From Thereva unica (Eukaryota; Arthropoda; Insecta; Diptera; Therevidae): a stretch of DNA of 64,000 nt. Below, one piece after another: positions 43,048-52,807 of this stretch. The stretch covers positions 141,904,876-141,968,875 of the forward strand of contig OX465281.1 of assembly GCA_949987705.1 (NCBI GenBank), given 5' to 3'. Each line of letters starts with the position of its first letter. Position 1 is the first letter of the stretch. Made by a program: the position numbers and the translations under genes. Below the pieces are notes generated by a model that saw nothing but the letters and a program-made list of their open reading frames with translations, ran no database searches and was not told the DNA's origin.

Positions 43048-43359
43048 GGCCTCGATTCCCAGATCCGACGGGAGGGAAGTGAGTGCGGATTTGACACTTT
43101 GCGATTCTCAAATCCGCAGCCCCGCATTGGTTTAAATCGAAAATTCGGAGTGAAGACTCACGCGATAATGATTATATAATGATAACGATGTCGGATTATC
43201 TTAGGCGCATTTGTCGTTCAAATCCGCAGAAAATTTGTTGCGGATCACACTTTTACAGCGCGGAAAATGTCAAAAAGAAATTCGGGGTTGCGGATTTGAG
43301 AATCGCAAAGTGTCAAATCCTCACTCACTTCCCTCCCGTCGGATCTGGGAATCGAGGCC
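43048..43359. mobile_element. Palindromic MITE in env
   Basis: 312 bp with terminal inverted repeats of about 77 bp that I can match with two mismatches: GGCCTCGATTCCCAGATCCG at the left, and the same read inward from the right. It is flanked by AAT on both sides (43045-43047 and 43360-43362), a possible 3-bp target duplication, as in PIF/Harbinger-type elements. Apparent ORFs across its edges are accidental. The superfamily is not certain. Confidence 0.88.
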
Positions 43360-43788
43360 AATGATTGTATCTCGAATCTTTTAAACTTTAGAAAAATGAA
43401 ATGTAACTATAAAAGAAATAATGTAGAAGAAATCAAATTAATCGGCGACAATATTATAGTAACAAAAATTTTAAATGAGACTTTATTAGTACATACTTGT
43501 GGTCAACAACAAATTATAAAAATTAAAAGAAATAATGTAATTAGATTTGAAAATTGCACTATTGCGATAAATAATCTGCAATTTGATAATAAAATTGGCG
43601 AATATTATGAAAAAATCCTACCAAATGTAGAATGTAATATCACGATAAGAAATGTTTTAAATGAATTTCATCCTGAAAAATTTTACTTTAAGTTCATTAA
43701 TAATACTAATAAAAAGTTAGAAGAAATCAAATTTGAAAGCAATTGGAAGTGATATACAAGCATTAGTACTGACATTGTCATTATACTT
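43360..43788 (+). pseudogene. env: gypsy-2 env, second part
   Basis: Resumes after the MITE with MKCNYKRNNVEEIKLIGDNI, then IRFENCTIAINNLQFDNKIG and KLEEIKFESNWK. Just before the next insertion, DIQALVLTLSLY starts a hydrophobic segment that continues at 48116 beyond HINE-like copy 2. The order matches the Env of the errantivirus-like element. Confidence 0.82.
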
Positions 43789-44556
43789 ACTTCCCAGTAT
43801 AGGAAGTTATTGTAATCGGTCCGAAAATCGAAATCGAAAATTTCAACGTATTTTCATCTTTCATGGTCCCAGGAGCATTTTAAGCAAAAAATTGGGAGGA
43901 AGTATGTGTGTGTGCGTACGGATGTGGTCATTTTTTCCTGCACGATATCGCGCGAACCAAAACTGATATCGACATCGTTGAGGTGTCGTTCGAAGCGCAT
44001 TAACCGAAATATGATCTGAAAAGATTTTCATGAAATTCGGTCCAGGGGTTTTTTTGTTTAAGCGACGTAAGTGATTTTTGTACTTGCACGATAACGCCCG
44101 AACTATAAAAGATATCGACTTAGTTGACATGCCGTTCAAAGAGTATTAACCAAAATATGATCTGAAAAGATTTTGATAAAATTCGGTCGAGCCGTTTTTT
44201 TGTTTAAGCGGCGTAAGTGATTTTTGTACCTGCACGATATCGCCCGAACCACGAAAGATATTGACTTACTTGAGGTGCCGTTCGAAGCGTATTAGCGACA
44301 ATATAATCTGAAAAGATTTTTATAATATTCGGTCCAGCGGTTTTTTGGTTTAAATGACTTAAGTGATTTTTGTACCTGCACGATACCGCGCGAACTAAAA
44401 ACCACATATATCGACTTCATTGAGGTTCCGAAAAACAATAATACATCAATTTTATATACTTACATTTTCGTTATCCTAATCTTTTAAATGCGCACATTTA
44501 GTTTGACATTTTAGCGAAAATATTGATAAACAATTGTGACAAATTCTCGGTATTAT

Positions 44557-47500
44557 ATTTTTGTTTTTATTTTATTTTATTTTATTTTTTATTTTCGCCA
44601 AACAAGGCATGCTTAAACTATATTACACAGGGAAAGTAACTTATGAATATATACATATATCGCAAAAAGTACATTTGCATTTAACAATTTATCACAGGTA
44701 TATCTTTATAACTTATGGTACATTAGTTATAGTGTTAGTTCAGGATAATTCGGATGACAGGAAGGATATAAATTTTTTCTTGAAGGATAATTTGCTCATT
44801 CTAGGGGAGAAGCAGGAACTGTGGCCATTGAAAATCATACAACATCTGTTGAAGGGCTCGTTCTTTCCATACTCGGTCCGATTAGAATATTCCCTAAACA
44901 TTTTCGTATGCCTATTCTGACGGACATCGTCGTTAACTTTGATCCTGTCTGACAGAAACTGAACATTGATCCTATCGTTCAAGACGTCCAAAGTAAAGCA
45001 TGATATAAGCAACTTACGCATATTAAACAGAGGCATGAGATCCAACACTTTGAGCCTGTCCATGTAGGGTGGTAGGCTATGAAAATCACGCGAGTCGTAT
45101 AGATTTCTCAGAGCAAAGAGTAGAAATTTCTTTTGCACTGACTCAAACCTGTTACTGCTTACCTGGTAAATAGGATTCCAGATCGGGCATGCGTATTCTA
45201 AAATCGGGCGGACTAGCGAACAGAAAAGGGTTTTTGTAACTCGAGGGTTGTCAAATTCCTTGGCTCTTCTCTTTATAAAGCCTAGAAGTTTGTTAGCTCT
45301 TGCAATAATATTATCGTAGTGCAAATTGAAATTTAATTTATTGTCCAGGACAATACCCAAATCTACAATTTGATCAACGCGGTCTAATACCCTGCCGTTG
45401 AGATAATAGTATTGCAACTGTATGCTTTTTTTACGAGAGAAGGTAATTACGTGGCATTTACTGGTGTTTAGTTGCAGTTTATTGGTGGAGCACCAGTCAT
45501 GTAACGTATTCAGTTTCGACTGAAGGAGAGTTACGTCATCACTCGACCTTATGACCCTATATATTTTGAGGTCATCGGCATAAAAGAGATGTCGTATATT
45601 ACTTAGTTTTTCTGACAGGTCTGAGATGAATATATTGAATAAAAGTGGGCCAAGATGACTACCCTGGGGGACTCCGGAAGTTACTTCGATTTCTTTTGAC
45701 AGAAATCCTTGAAATCTAACGCCCTGTGTTCTTCCGTTAAGATATGATTCTATCCATCTTAGGACAGGTCCAGATATTCCGAATTTTAGTAGTTTTGTTA
45801 TTAAGATATCGTGGTCGACACGGTCAAAGGCCTTACTGAAGTCAGTATAGACAGCATCGATTTGATGACCGTTCTCCATACCACATAGTAGTTCGGAGGT
45901 TAGTGTCATAAGGTTAGTAGTTGTCGAGCGCCCTTTTCTGAAGCCATGTTGTTGGTCATTGAGGAGCGGATCGATTGTTTGGGCAATCTTGTTGTAAACA
46001 AGCTTTTCGAAAAGTTTAGGAATTGCTGATAATATTGCAATGCCCCTGTAGTTGTCCACCGAATGCTTATTAGATGCTTTATCAATTGGTATGAGGTAGG
46101 ATTTTTTCCAAGTTATAGGAAATTTTCCTAACGATAAGGATTTGTTGAAAATAAGATGGAGGGGAAATAGAATTTGAGTTGAGTAGCACTGCAGAAAGCA
46201 AGGAGGCAGATTGTCGGGACCGTGACCTTTATTGATATCCAGATTGTTTAAACCTGTCATGATGTCTTCGACGGATAGGGATATGTTAGCTATAAGAGTT
46301 GAAGTAACAGTGCGCGTGTGTGTTGGGTCAGTATGTGTTGTATCAGATTTTGGACAAAAGACTTCGGTAAACCTGTCAGCAAACATGTTACAAATTTCCT
46401 GTGGGCAAGAGCAGTGTTTACTGCCATTGATCATTGTAGTTGGATAGTCTAAGGTCTTTCGTTTCATATTAACGAACTGAAAGAATTTTTTGGGATCTCT
46501 TATAATGCTATCGCCAACAGAGTTAAGATATGTAGTATAGGCCTCACGTGACCTAAGACTGAACTCTGAGGCTAGCCTAGTGTATGCTAATTTCAGTTCA
46601 TCATTTGCATGGGGGTTATTTCTAATCAGCTTATATAATTTATTTCTCTGATTACGAAGAGAACGGACATTCTTATCCAGCTATGGTTCCGATAATTTAT
46701 CCCTTCTTTTAATTATTCTGGGCACATGTTTGTCAATAACGTTGAATATTATAGTGTTGAAACAAGACACCATTTCGTCTGTTCGACATTGCACTCTATA
46801 CGAAGAAAATAGATTGTCAACAGTATAAAGGGCCTTTCCGGAGACTCTAGTCTTTCACATAAAAAAAAAAATGTCATTACCAGAAAGCCTATTTTCCCAG
46901 TCAACTACGGATAATTCGAAGGCAATGCTGTTAGAGTCTGCGTTTTTATAATCATAAATGATGGAGTTATTGTATGATATACGATGATTAGATATTGCGG
47001 TATTATGTTCGAGGATCCATGCAGAATGGTGAGTAGAGTTGGTGAAAAGGTTTTCCTCAGGCGAAGCAGGCAGAATGTTCAACAACTCAGGTGAGTTAGT
47101 GAAGATTAGATCTAACCAATTACCACGAGAATTCGGAGTTCTAATGATTTGGTGTAGACCATTTCCATAAAAGGAGTCGAAACTTTATATCGATAGTATT
47201 TGTGACGTTAATCGGAAGTAAACAATTTTCTTCCTCGTCGGGGATAAAAGATATATTAGGGCGATTAAAGTCTCCGAAAATAAATATGTCGTCGCAACTG
47301 GAGAGAGATTCGTTAATATCATCTAATATATGAAGTAATTCATCATATTTAGATTCGTCAGAGTTAAGGGGTATGTAAAAAGTGCCGAAAAATATGTGTT
47401 TCCTACCCGATTCAACTCGCACGAAAACATGTTCAAAGGAATTCGAATTTTTAGTTGCCATTAGTTCACTATTCAGGGGGTCCTTGACCGCTATAAGAAC

Positions 47501-47978
47501 ACCTCCACCTCTTGATAGACTGATAGAGTTGTAGTCTCTATCGCATCTGTATATCGTCCAGGTGGAGTCTAAGATCTCCTGGTTTACAAAAGTTTCATTT
47601 AACCACGTTTCTGTGATTACGAGTACATTAAAATTGCAAGATTTCGAGTCAATGAAAAGGTTATTAAGTTTGCCTCTCATACCACTGCAATTATGGTAAA
47701 AGAGCCTTATGTTCTCAGTTGGGTCAGGGGTAGTTGAGATGCGAGTTTTTGTCGGAGAAGTGACTAGTTACGGACGATAATATCTAGCCTTTTCGTCCCG
47801 GCTCCTCTGCAATTGAGACACATGTAGTGATCTCATATGTGAGGCGTAGGTGGCGAGGTCCTTCCTTACTTGCTCAGAAGAGATCTGGTATTGCTCATGA
47901 TAAACAGTGTAGAGCTTAAGCAGGGTATTCCGATCGATGGGGAGACCTTCTTGTGGGATCGAAATAATGAGGCTGGTC
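44557..47978 (-). mobile_element. Jockey-like non-LTR retrotransposon, 5'-truncated
   Basis: The left edge is A/T-rich (TTTTATTTTATTTTATTTTA), the A-rich 3' tail of a minus-strand element. The right edge lies where HINE-like sequence resumes (ACATATATTCTATATTGCC). It contains the end of ORF1 (about 47780-47970: EQVRKDLATYASHMRSLHVS), the ORF2 endonuclease and the RT. The 5' part of ORF1 is missing. A clear target duplication could not be fixed because the flanks are simple TATA-rich sequence. Confidence 0.85.
44740..47690 (-). pseudogene. Jockey-like ORF2: endonuclease and reverse transcriptase
   Basis: The endonuclease (47680 leftwards) shows NVLVITETWLNETFVN, SRGGGVLIAV and DDIFIFGDFNRPNISF. 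The frame shifts near 47180, and an in-phase TAG near 46683 interrupts the linker. The RT frame, open from 46467 to 44740 (575 codons), contains GHGPDNLPPCFL, VDNYRGIAILSAIPKLFEKL, FSKAFDRVDHDIL, SGVPQGSHLGPLLFNIFISD, the catalytic box LFYADDLKIY near 45580, and the post-RT part RFESVQKKFLLFALRNL. The RT catalytic residues are intact, but endonuclease and RT are no longer in one frame. It makes cDNA at nicked targets; this copy is inactive. Confidence 0.92.
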
Positions 47979-48115
47979 CTGGTCTACATATACATATATT
48001 CTATATTGCCTATTGTTCATTTATTATTAAAATATCAAATCATAATATTCAACATCCATCATACTGGGAAGCTGATCGTGTGGACCGAAAGGGTCGAACC
48101 CACACCCCAACTAGT

Positions 48116-48227
48116 TTTTGTAATTTTAATAATATGTGTTTTTATTTTCTCTAAATGCAAAGGAGGTCAGACCAATGTAAAAATCAAAACGAAATTTATT
48201 CGCCAGGAGTCGAATCTTAAGGAGGCG
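48116..48227 (+). pseudogene. env: gypsy-2 env, membrane anchor and tail
   Basis: ILIICVFIFSKCKGGQTNVK continues the hydrophobic segment cut at 43788, followed by a basic tail and NLKEATAHHFHNLF running into the LTR. The purine tract TTAAGGAGG just before the LTR serves as the polypurine tract. The same layout of Env end overlapping PPT and LTR is found in the errantivirus-like element. Confidence 0.8.
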
Positions 48228-48587
48228 ACAGCTCACCATTTTCATAATTTATTTTCTTACGTCGCTAAGCAAATTCCTCAAACTCTAATTTCATTAAAAC
48301 CCTTAGCGACAATTCATTTCAATTCGTCTTAAATTTAATTCTTAAAAACTAAATAAACAACGTTGCATTCTTATGAGATACAAATTGCATGCAAATGTCG
48401 GGATTCATAGTACAATAACGTGTGTTCTCACGCGCATCGAGGTAGCTAAAAATCTTGTTAAGAATCTTAGAGTTAATCTTAATTAAGCTTTCGTCCGCAA
48501 CGGGTTTTCATTTTTTATTTCAATAAAATTAATTAAAGTAAAAAGCGTTTTATTTTGTAGCAAGTGTGTTCCGAAAATAACTGAACT
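48228..48587 (+). repeat. gypsy-2 3' LTR
   Basis: About 360 bp, ACAGCTCACC to AATAACTGAACT. It contains the intact target CTCACGCGCATCGAGG where the 5' LTR received the errantivirus-like element, and a 33-bp stretch missing from the 5' LTR. Several substitutions separate the LTRs, so gypsy-2 is older than its invader. Confidence 0.9.
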
Positions 48588-48599
48588 ATATATAATACT

Positions 48600-49290
48600 A
48601 GCTGGAACCCGTTGCGCCTCGCTGCACCCATCAATGTGGTGGATGGTTACCATTCAGCTCTTTCCGCAGCATTATCCGTTGTACAATATATACGCTGGCC
48701 ATTTTCTAGATGTCCAACCAAATGAACAACAGTTTCATATATCTTTTATGAATGGCGAATGAAAGAAATTGCCATACCGCTAGATTATTGATAACATTAC
48801 GTCCCATTTAATATTGTGTTATTTTGCCGATCGAATTTGCATTAGCAGCACCAATAGCAGCCATGTCGCTCCCCTTCATTATATATTTGAATATGAATTT
48901 GATTGATTCGACGGAGTTGCAAAATTCAACATTTATGAGAGCATTGAACGTCTTGGACAATAATGGCGAATAGAGTACGACCCAACGATTGTCAGCTTCA
49001 CAATCGTAACCTTCCAAGTTATCTCTTTGCCATTGACCTTAGTCGGTCGAGGAAGATACATTGGGTAACCTTTGTTCCCGATTACATTTTCTGAAATCAA
49101 TGCTCTTGAATACCGATTTTAATATTTCTAACATGCATCATGATTCAGTACCATCCCATTGTGGATTGCAAGTAAAAGTTATGAACAAATCTGACGACCA
49201 TATTGATATTGGACATATGCTTTCCGGCACACAATGCATCAACGATTTTCCAACGTTCGTTTCGAACTGTATCGATTTTCTTTACTGAAC
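48600..49290 (-). pseudogene. Helitron Rep (Helitron-like N domain) fragment
   Basis: On the minus strand YSPLLSKTFNALINVEFCNS and VESIKFIFKYIMKGSDMAA match the conserved Helitron-like N (Rep) domain. To the left GHLENGQRIYCTTDNAAERA continues the same region after a break. To the right the homology fades. Stops and shifts show decay. The left edge near 48600 begins just after gypsy-2. Confidence 0.8.
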
Positions 49291-50035
49291 CTAACTAAAA
49301 TTGTTAAAGTAACCGCTCGGCTGCGCCAACTTTGATATTTTTTGTTCTTTTTCACATATGCCTTTGTCGAAAACTACTAAATAAAATCCATTTTAACATA
49401 AAAATTGGGTCAATAGCAAGAGAGGGAAGTATTGTACCTTGTTCAACAAAAATTTTTGCTTAAAAACTAACACATGCACAAATGCCTTATAGATAAAGAA
49501 ACATTATTCGGCCATAGCCGTTGATATCCCATCTAAAGATAATAAGTTAATCTTGGTGAAGCAAGACCCATGTAACCCGCGAGTATGATAACAAACCGGT
49601 TAACCAAGGGTTGAATATTGACCCGTGTACGCCAGCCTAATGAGAGTAACATGTAAACGCACTCTAACGTTACTACTGTTACGTTTCGGTTAATGCATTT
49701 ATAATTTGACACCACTATCGCTGCTACAATCCTTTTTTAGAACGATTTTACTTTTTTTAATTTCATTTAATAAAACAAACCGATTTCACGTACAAATCAT
49801 ATCAATTAAATGCAAAGAAAAAATTTCCAATAAGGATATCGACAATTCGCGCCATTACAAAAATACCAACAGGCATAATCATGAAAACTATATTCATAAA
49901 CCTTGCTATTGAGGTCTTCTAACATAAACCACACTCAATCACTCATTTCATACAGCCAATTTTTCAAACATCGATTACATACAAAACAATGATTCATTTT
50001 TATATATATAGATATGGGGCGCTAGCGAAAAGATG
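49291..50035. other. AT-rich spacer, no gene seen
   Basis: Only short chance frames. The left part may be eroded Helitron sequence continuing from 49290. No repeat or boundary could be defined. Confidence 0.5.
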
Positions 50036-50337
50036 CAGTAATCTATATAATGTAAATATAATTGGAGTGTCTGTCTGTGATTTCAAAATAATTGTGTTTT
50101 TTTAATTTTATATGGTTATTTACATGATTTTAACACGAAATCACGCATTTTTAAAATTTTTGTCTGTATGTATGTCTGTATGTCTGTTTGTTCGGGATAA
50201 TCTCGGAAACGACTAATCCGATTGGGATGGGACTTTCACTGGAAGATTCAGTATTTTGGCGGGCATGTTTTAGGCTATTTATATGCACTATATATTAGCT
50301 CTACCTGTATGTATGTATGGATGTGTGTATGTAGACA
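50036..50337 (+). repeat. Interspersed repeat, uninterrupted copy
   Basis: Matches 10200-10267 joined to 19788-20000 (GTGTCTGTCTGTGA, TTTTATATGGTTATTTACAT, AATCCGATTGGGATGG). It thus shows the empty site of HINE-like copy 1. It ends at GTATGTAGACAA, where the poly-A end of the next non-LTR element begins. Confidence 0.85.
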
Positions 50338-50781
50338 ATTTTTTTTTTTTATGAAACAACCAAGCTTAGGTGTAACCCTTTGTACTACCAGTCCGTCATG
50401 TCGTTCAGTTCATGGTGCAATGTCTAGTAGTAGCTTGGTTTGAAGAATAGAGGAAGAAGGGTTAGAGGGGGTCTGTAGGGTGTAGAAGAAAATGACGATG
50501 AACCTCACGTTTGAACTCTAAGATGTTGTACGAGTTCGGAAATACTGACTGCGGGAGATTATTCCACAGTCGAGTTGTTCTATTCATAAACGAACTTCTA
50601 AACCGTTATTGTGCGTGAACGAGGGGGCTGTAGGGTATGGGGGTGAGCCGAGCGGGCTAGTCTTGTGTTGCGGGAAAAGTATTGCCGTGCAGGCAGGAGG
50701 TCCTGAATTTCGGTGGAACAGTCGACATGGTAATAGCGATAAAGTATGGAGAGGGCTGCTACATTCCTACGGTGGGTCAAG
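50338..50781 (-). pseudogene. Non-LTR RT C-terminus, 3' part
   Basis: Plus-strand T run (50338-50352) is the poly-A tail of a minus-strand element. Above it the minus strand encodes RRNVAALSILYRYYHVDCST, HPHTLQPPRSRTIT and, after a frameshift near 50600, SSFMNRTTRLWNNLPQSVFP, the usual end of several insect non-LTR polymerases. It is interrupted at 50782 by hAT-1 and continues at 55764. The exact clade is not determined. Confidence 0.85.
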
Positions 50782-51217
50782 CAGTGGCGTAGCGAGGGGG
50801 GGCAAGGGGGGCTTCATGCCCCGGGCGCTACTCACAAAGGGGCGCCAAATGGTCCGCAAAACAAAAAATTGCTGGATAATTTTTATTTTTATTATTGATT
50901 TCTGGAAAATAAATTTTAAATTTACTGCCAGTGTAATATAATAAACTAGTGGGCCCCTGTTTAAACACAAAACGTATAATAGCAAAAAAGTCAAACACAA
51001 AAGGAAATTCTGTTCTGTAAAAAATTTTGTTCCGACCAAACAAAACGACAGAAAATAATAAGAAATTTTCTGAAAAAAATTCTAGTTCGATTTCTTGGAA
51101 AATGTTGAAACTGGCACAACTAGAATATTGTTATATGTAGATGTTAATTCGTAAATAAAAAGGAAAAAAGAGAACACTAATATAATAGTCTAAATCAAAA
51201 ATTAAAAAATTTGTTAA

Positions 51218-51888
51218 CAGGTTGCCTGTCCAATGAATCATATGTGATTCATGGGACATGTTATGTACCAAATTTTATACGTTAATGAATCACATATATG
51301 ATCAAATTTAGAGTTAAAGGAGGTGGGTCACAGCCTATACAAAATTAACCCAGGCCCGCCGTAAAAGAAAAGGATCTCAGATTATCGGCTATAATAAGTA
51401 TTGAATTTCTGTATAGTTATTATATTCCGTAACTGTGGCTAAGGTGTTAATAATGCTATTTCTTTTTATTCGGCCGAAATGACTAATTAACCCTGTATTT
51501 TTGTAACGCCATCACATGAATAAGGTATCAGTGTACGCAGAATACTCCCACCTATCTAAAATTGTAAAAACGACGGTACCACAGTACCATCTTCCAGAGT
51601 TATGAGTCGTCAAGTGAAGTCAAGTCGTCAAGTCAAATTATGAGTCAAAATTTTTTTTTTTTTTTTTTAAACAAAAATGTCACTTTCAACCACCTTTTTC
51701 TCCAAAATATTCATAGTCAACTAATGTTTTTTTTTCCAGAATAAGAAAGCTTGGAGTGTTTCCTATGAATAATGTCCAGACAAATTTTATGCTACGGCCT
51801 TTACTTTCGAAGTAATAAGCAATTTAAATGCGAAATAGCGGGACGTATACAATTCCTAAAAGATTATTGTATGGGGACAGGCAACCTG
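51218..51888. mobile_element. TTAA-flanked MITE inside hAT-1
   Basis: 671 bp with inverted ends CAGGTTGCCTGTCC and GGACAGGCAACCTG, directly flanked by TTAA (51214-51217 and 51889-51892), the target of piggyBac-type transposases. No ORF is supported within it. A small palindrome ATGAATCATATGTGATTCAT lies next to the left end. Confidence 0.88.
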
Positions 51889-52807
51889 TTAACAGTGTTC
51901 AATAAAACAATTGAAGAAATAGGCATTTTCAATTTTTAATACTATTTATAGTAATAAAAATTCAGAATTCTTAATTAATCGTAAATATGGCTTATCTGGG
52001 GGACAACCTAAAACCAGCAACTTTTTTCTACGCTTGTCAAAACTATCACATTAAAAAGCATTGGATTTTGACGTCTCTTAAAGCCAATTTAAACAACCTA
52101 CCTTAGTTTAATTTTAAATTTAACTATAAAAAGATAGTTTACGAACTCTGTAGAAAATTAAGATAAAACTACCTAAACTCACTTTTTTTTGCAGTGTATC
52201 ATCTTTTCAAGTATAGTTTATAGTTAAGCTGAGCTTATCTTAATTTGGCTTTACAGTTGATTGGAATGAATATAAAACCTTGTTGCAAGATTTGGCTGGT
52301 TGCAAATTGGTTTTGTACTTAGATTTAAAACCTATAAATTTAAAAACACAATTATTTTTTCACCTTCCTGTTGTCTTCTCAAATAAGCTTGTTTAGAAAA
52401 GGCTCCCAAACACTGTAAAATGTCAACTCAGTTTTGTTCCGCCTACTAAACTACCTATTACTTTGCACTAACGAGCAGGCCATGAATAGTAGTAAAATAA
52501 AAATTGTAATTTGTTTTAGTTAGTATTAAAAATATTGTTAACTTGGTCGGTAATGAAATAAATGTATAACGCGGTTTAAACTCGTGTTTGAAAATTAATA
52601 AATACAATTTGAGCAATTTGTAGATCCACCGAGCAGGATCAAACTAGTGTTCACGTGCTGAACACATTCACATTCTCGGAGTAGAATACTTGTTCACGTG
52701 CAAAACAAAGCTGCATTTTGTTCTCTTTTTATATTTTCTTCACTGGTGCGTTATTTAACAGTAATATCTTAATTAATTTAATAAAAATTATTTAGACCAT
52801 TTAGACA

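Larger units (their letters stand above)
43789..48115 (+). mobile_element. HINE-like repeat, copy 2, with a nested Jockey-like element
   Basis: Same ends as copy 1: ACTTCCCAGTATAGGAAGTT at the left; CATACTGGGAAGCTGATCG, the hairpin GTGTGGACCGAAAGGGTCG and CAACTAGT at the right. The tandem units of about 145 bp are at 43930-44420. It inserted between T residues inside the coding part of the env membrane segment. Its right part (47979-48060) shows the empty target site of the RTE insertion found in copy 1. Confidence 0.68.
20577..48587 (+). mobile_element. gypsy-2: old env-bearing gypsy element split by five insertions
   Basis: Parts in order: 5' LTR (20577-20750 and 27773-27925), PBS, gag, protease start, pol (35072-37892), pol tail (41843-42050), env (42062-43047, 43360-43788, 48116-48227) and 3' LTR (48228-48587). 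The pieces join logically when the five inserted elements are removed. Many stops and frameshifts show that it is dead. PBS type, PMDVD-ending gag and an env with a basic cleavage site put it in the errantivirus-like gypsy group, as a relative of the element that invaded its own LTR. No target duplication could be recognised at its outer ends. Confidence 0.88.

Noticed and set aside
43021..43179. Env C-terminus reading into novel residues
   Set aside because: The residues after 43047 come from the MITE, and the Env frame resumes after 43359.
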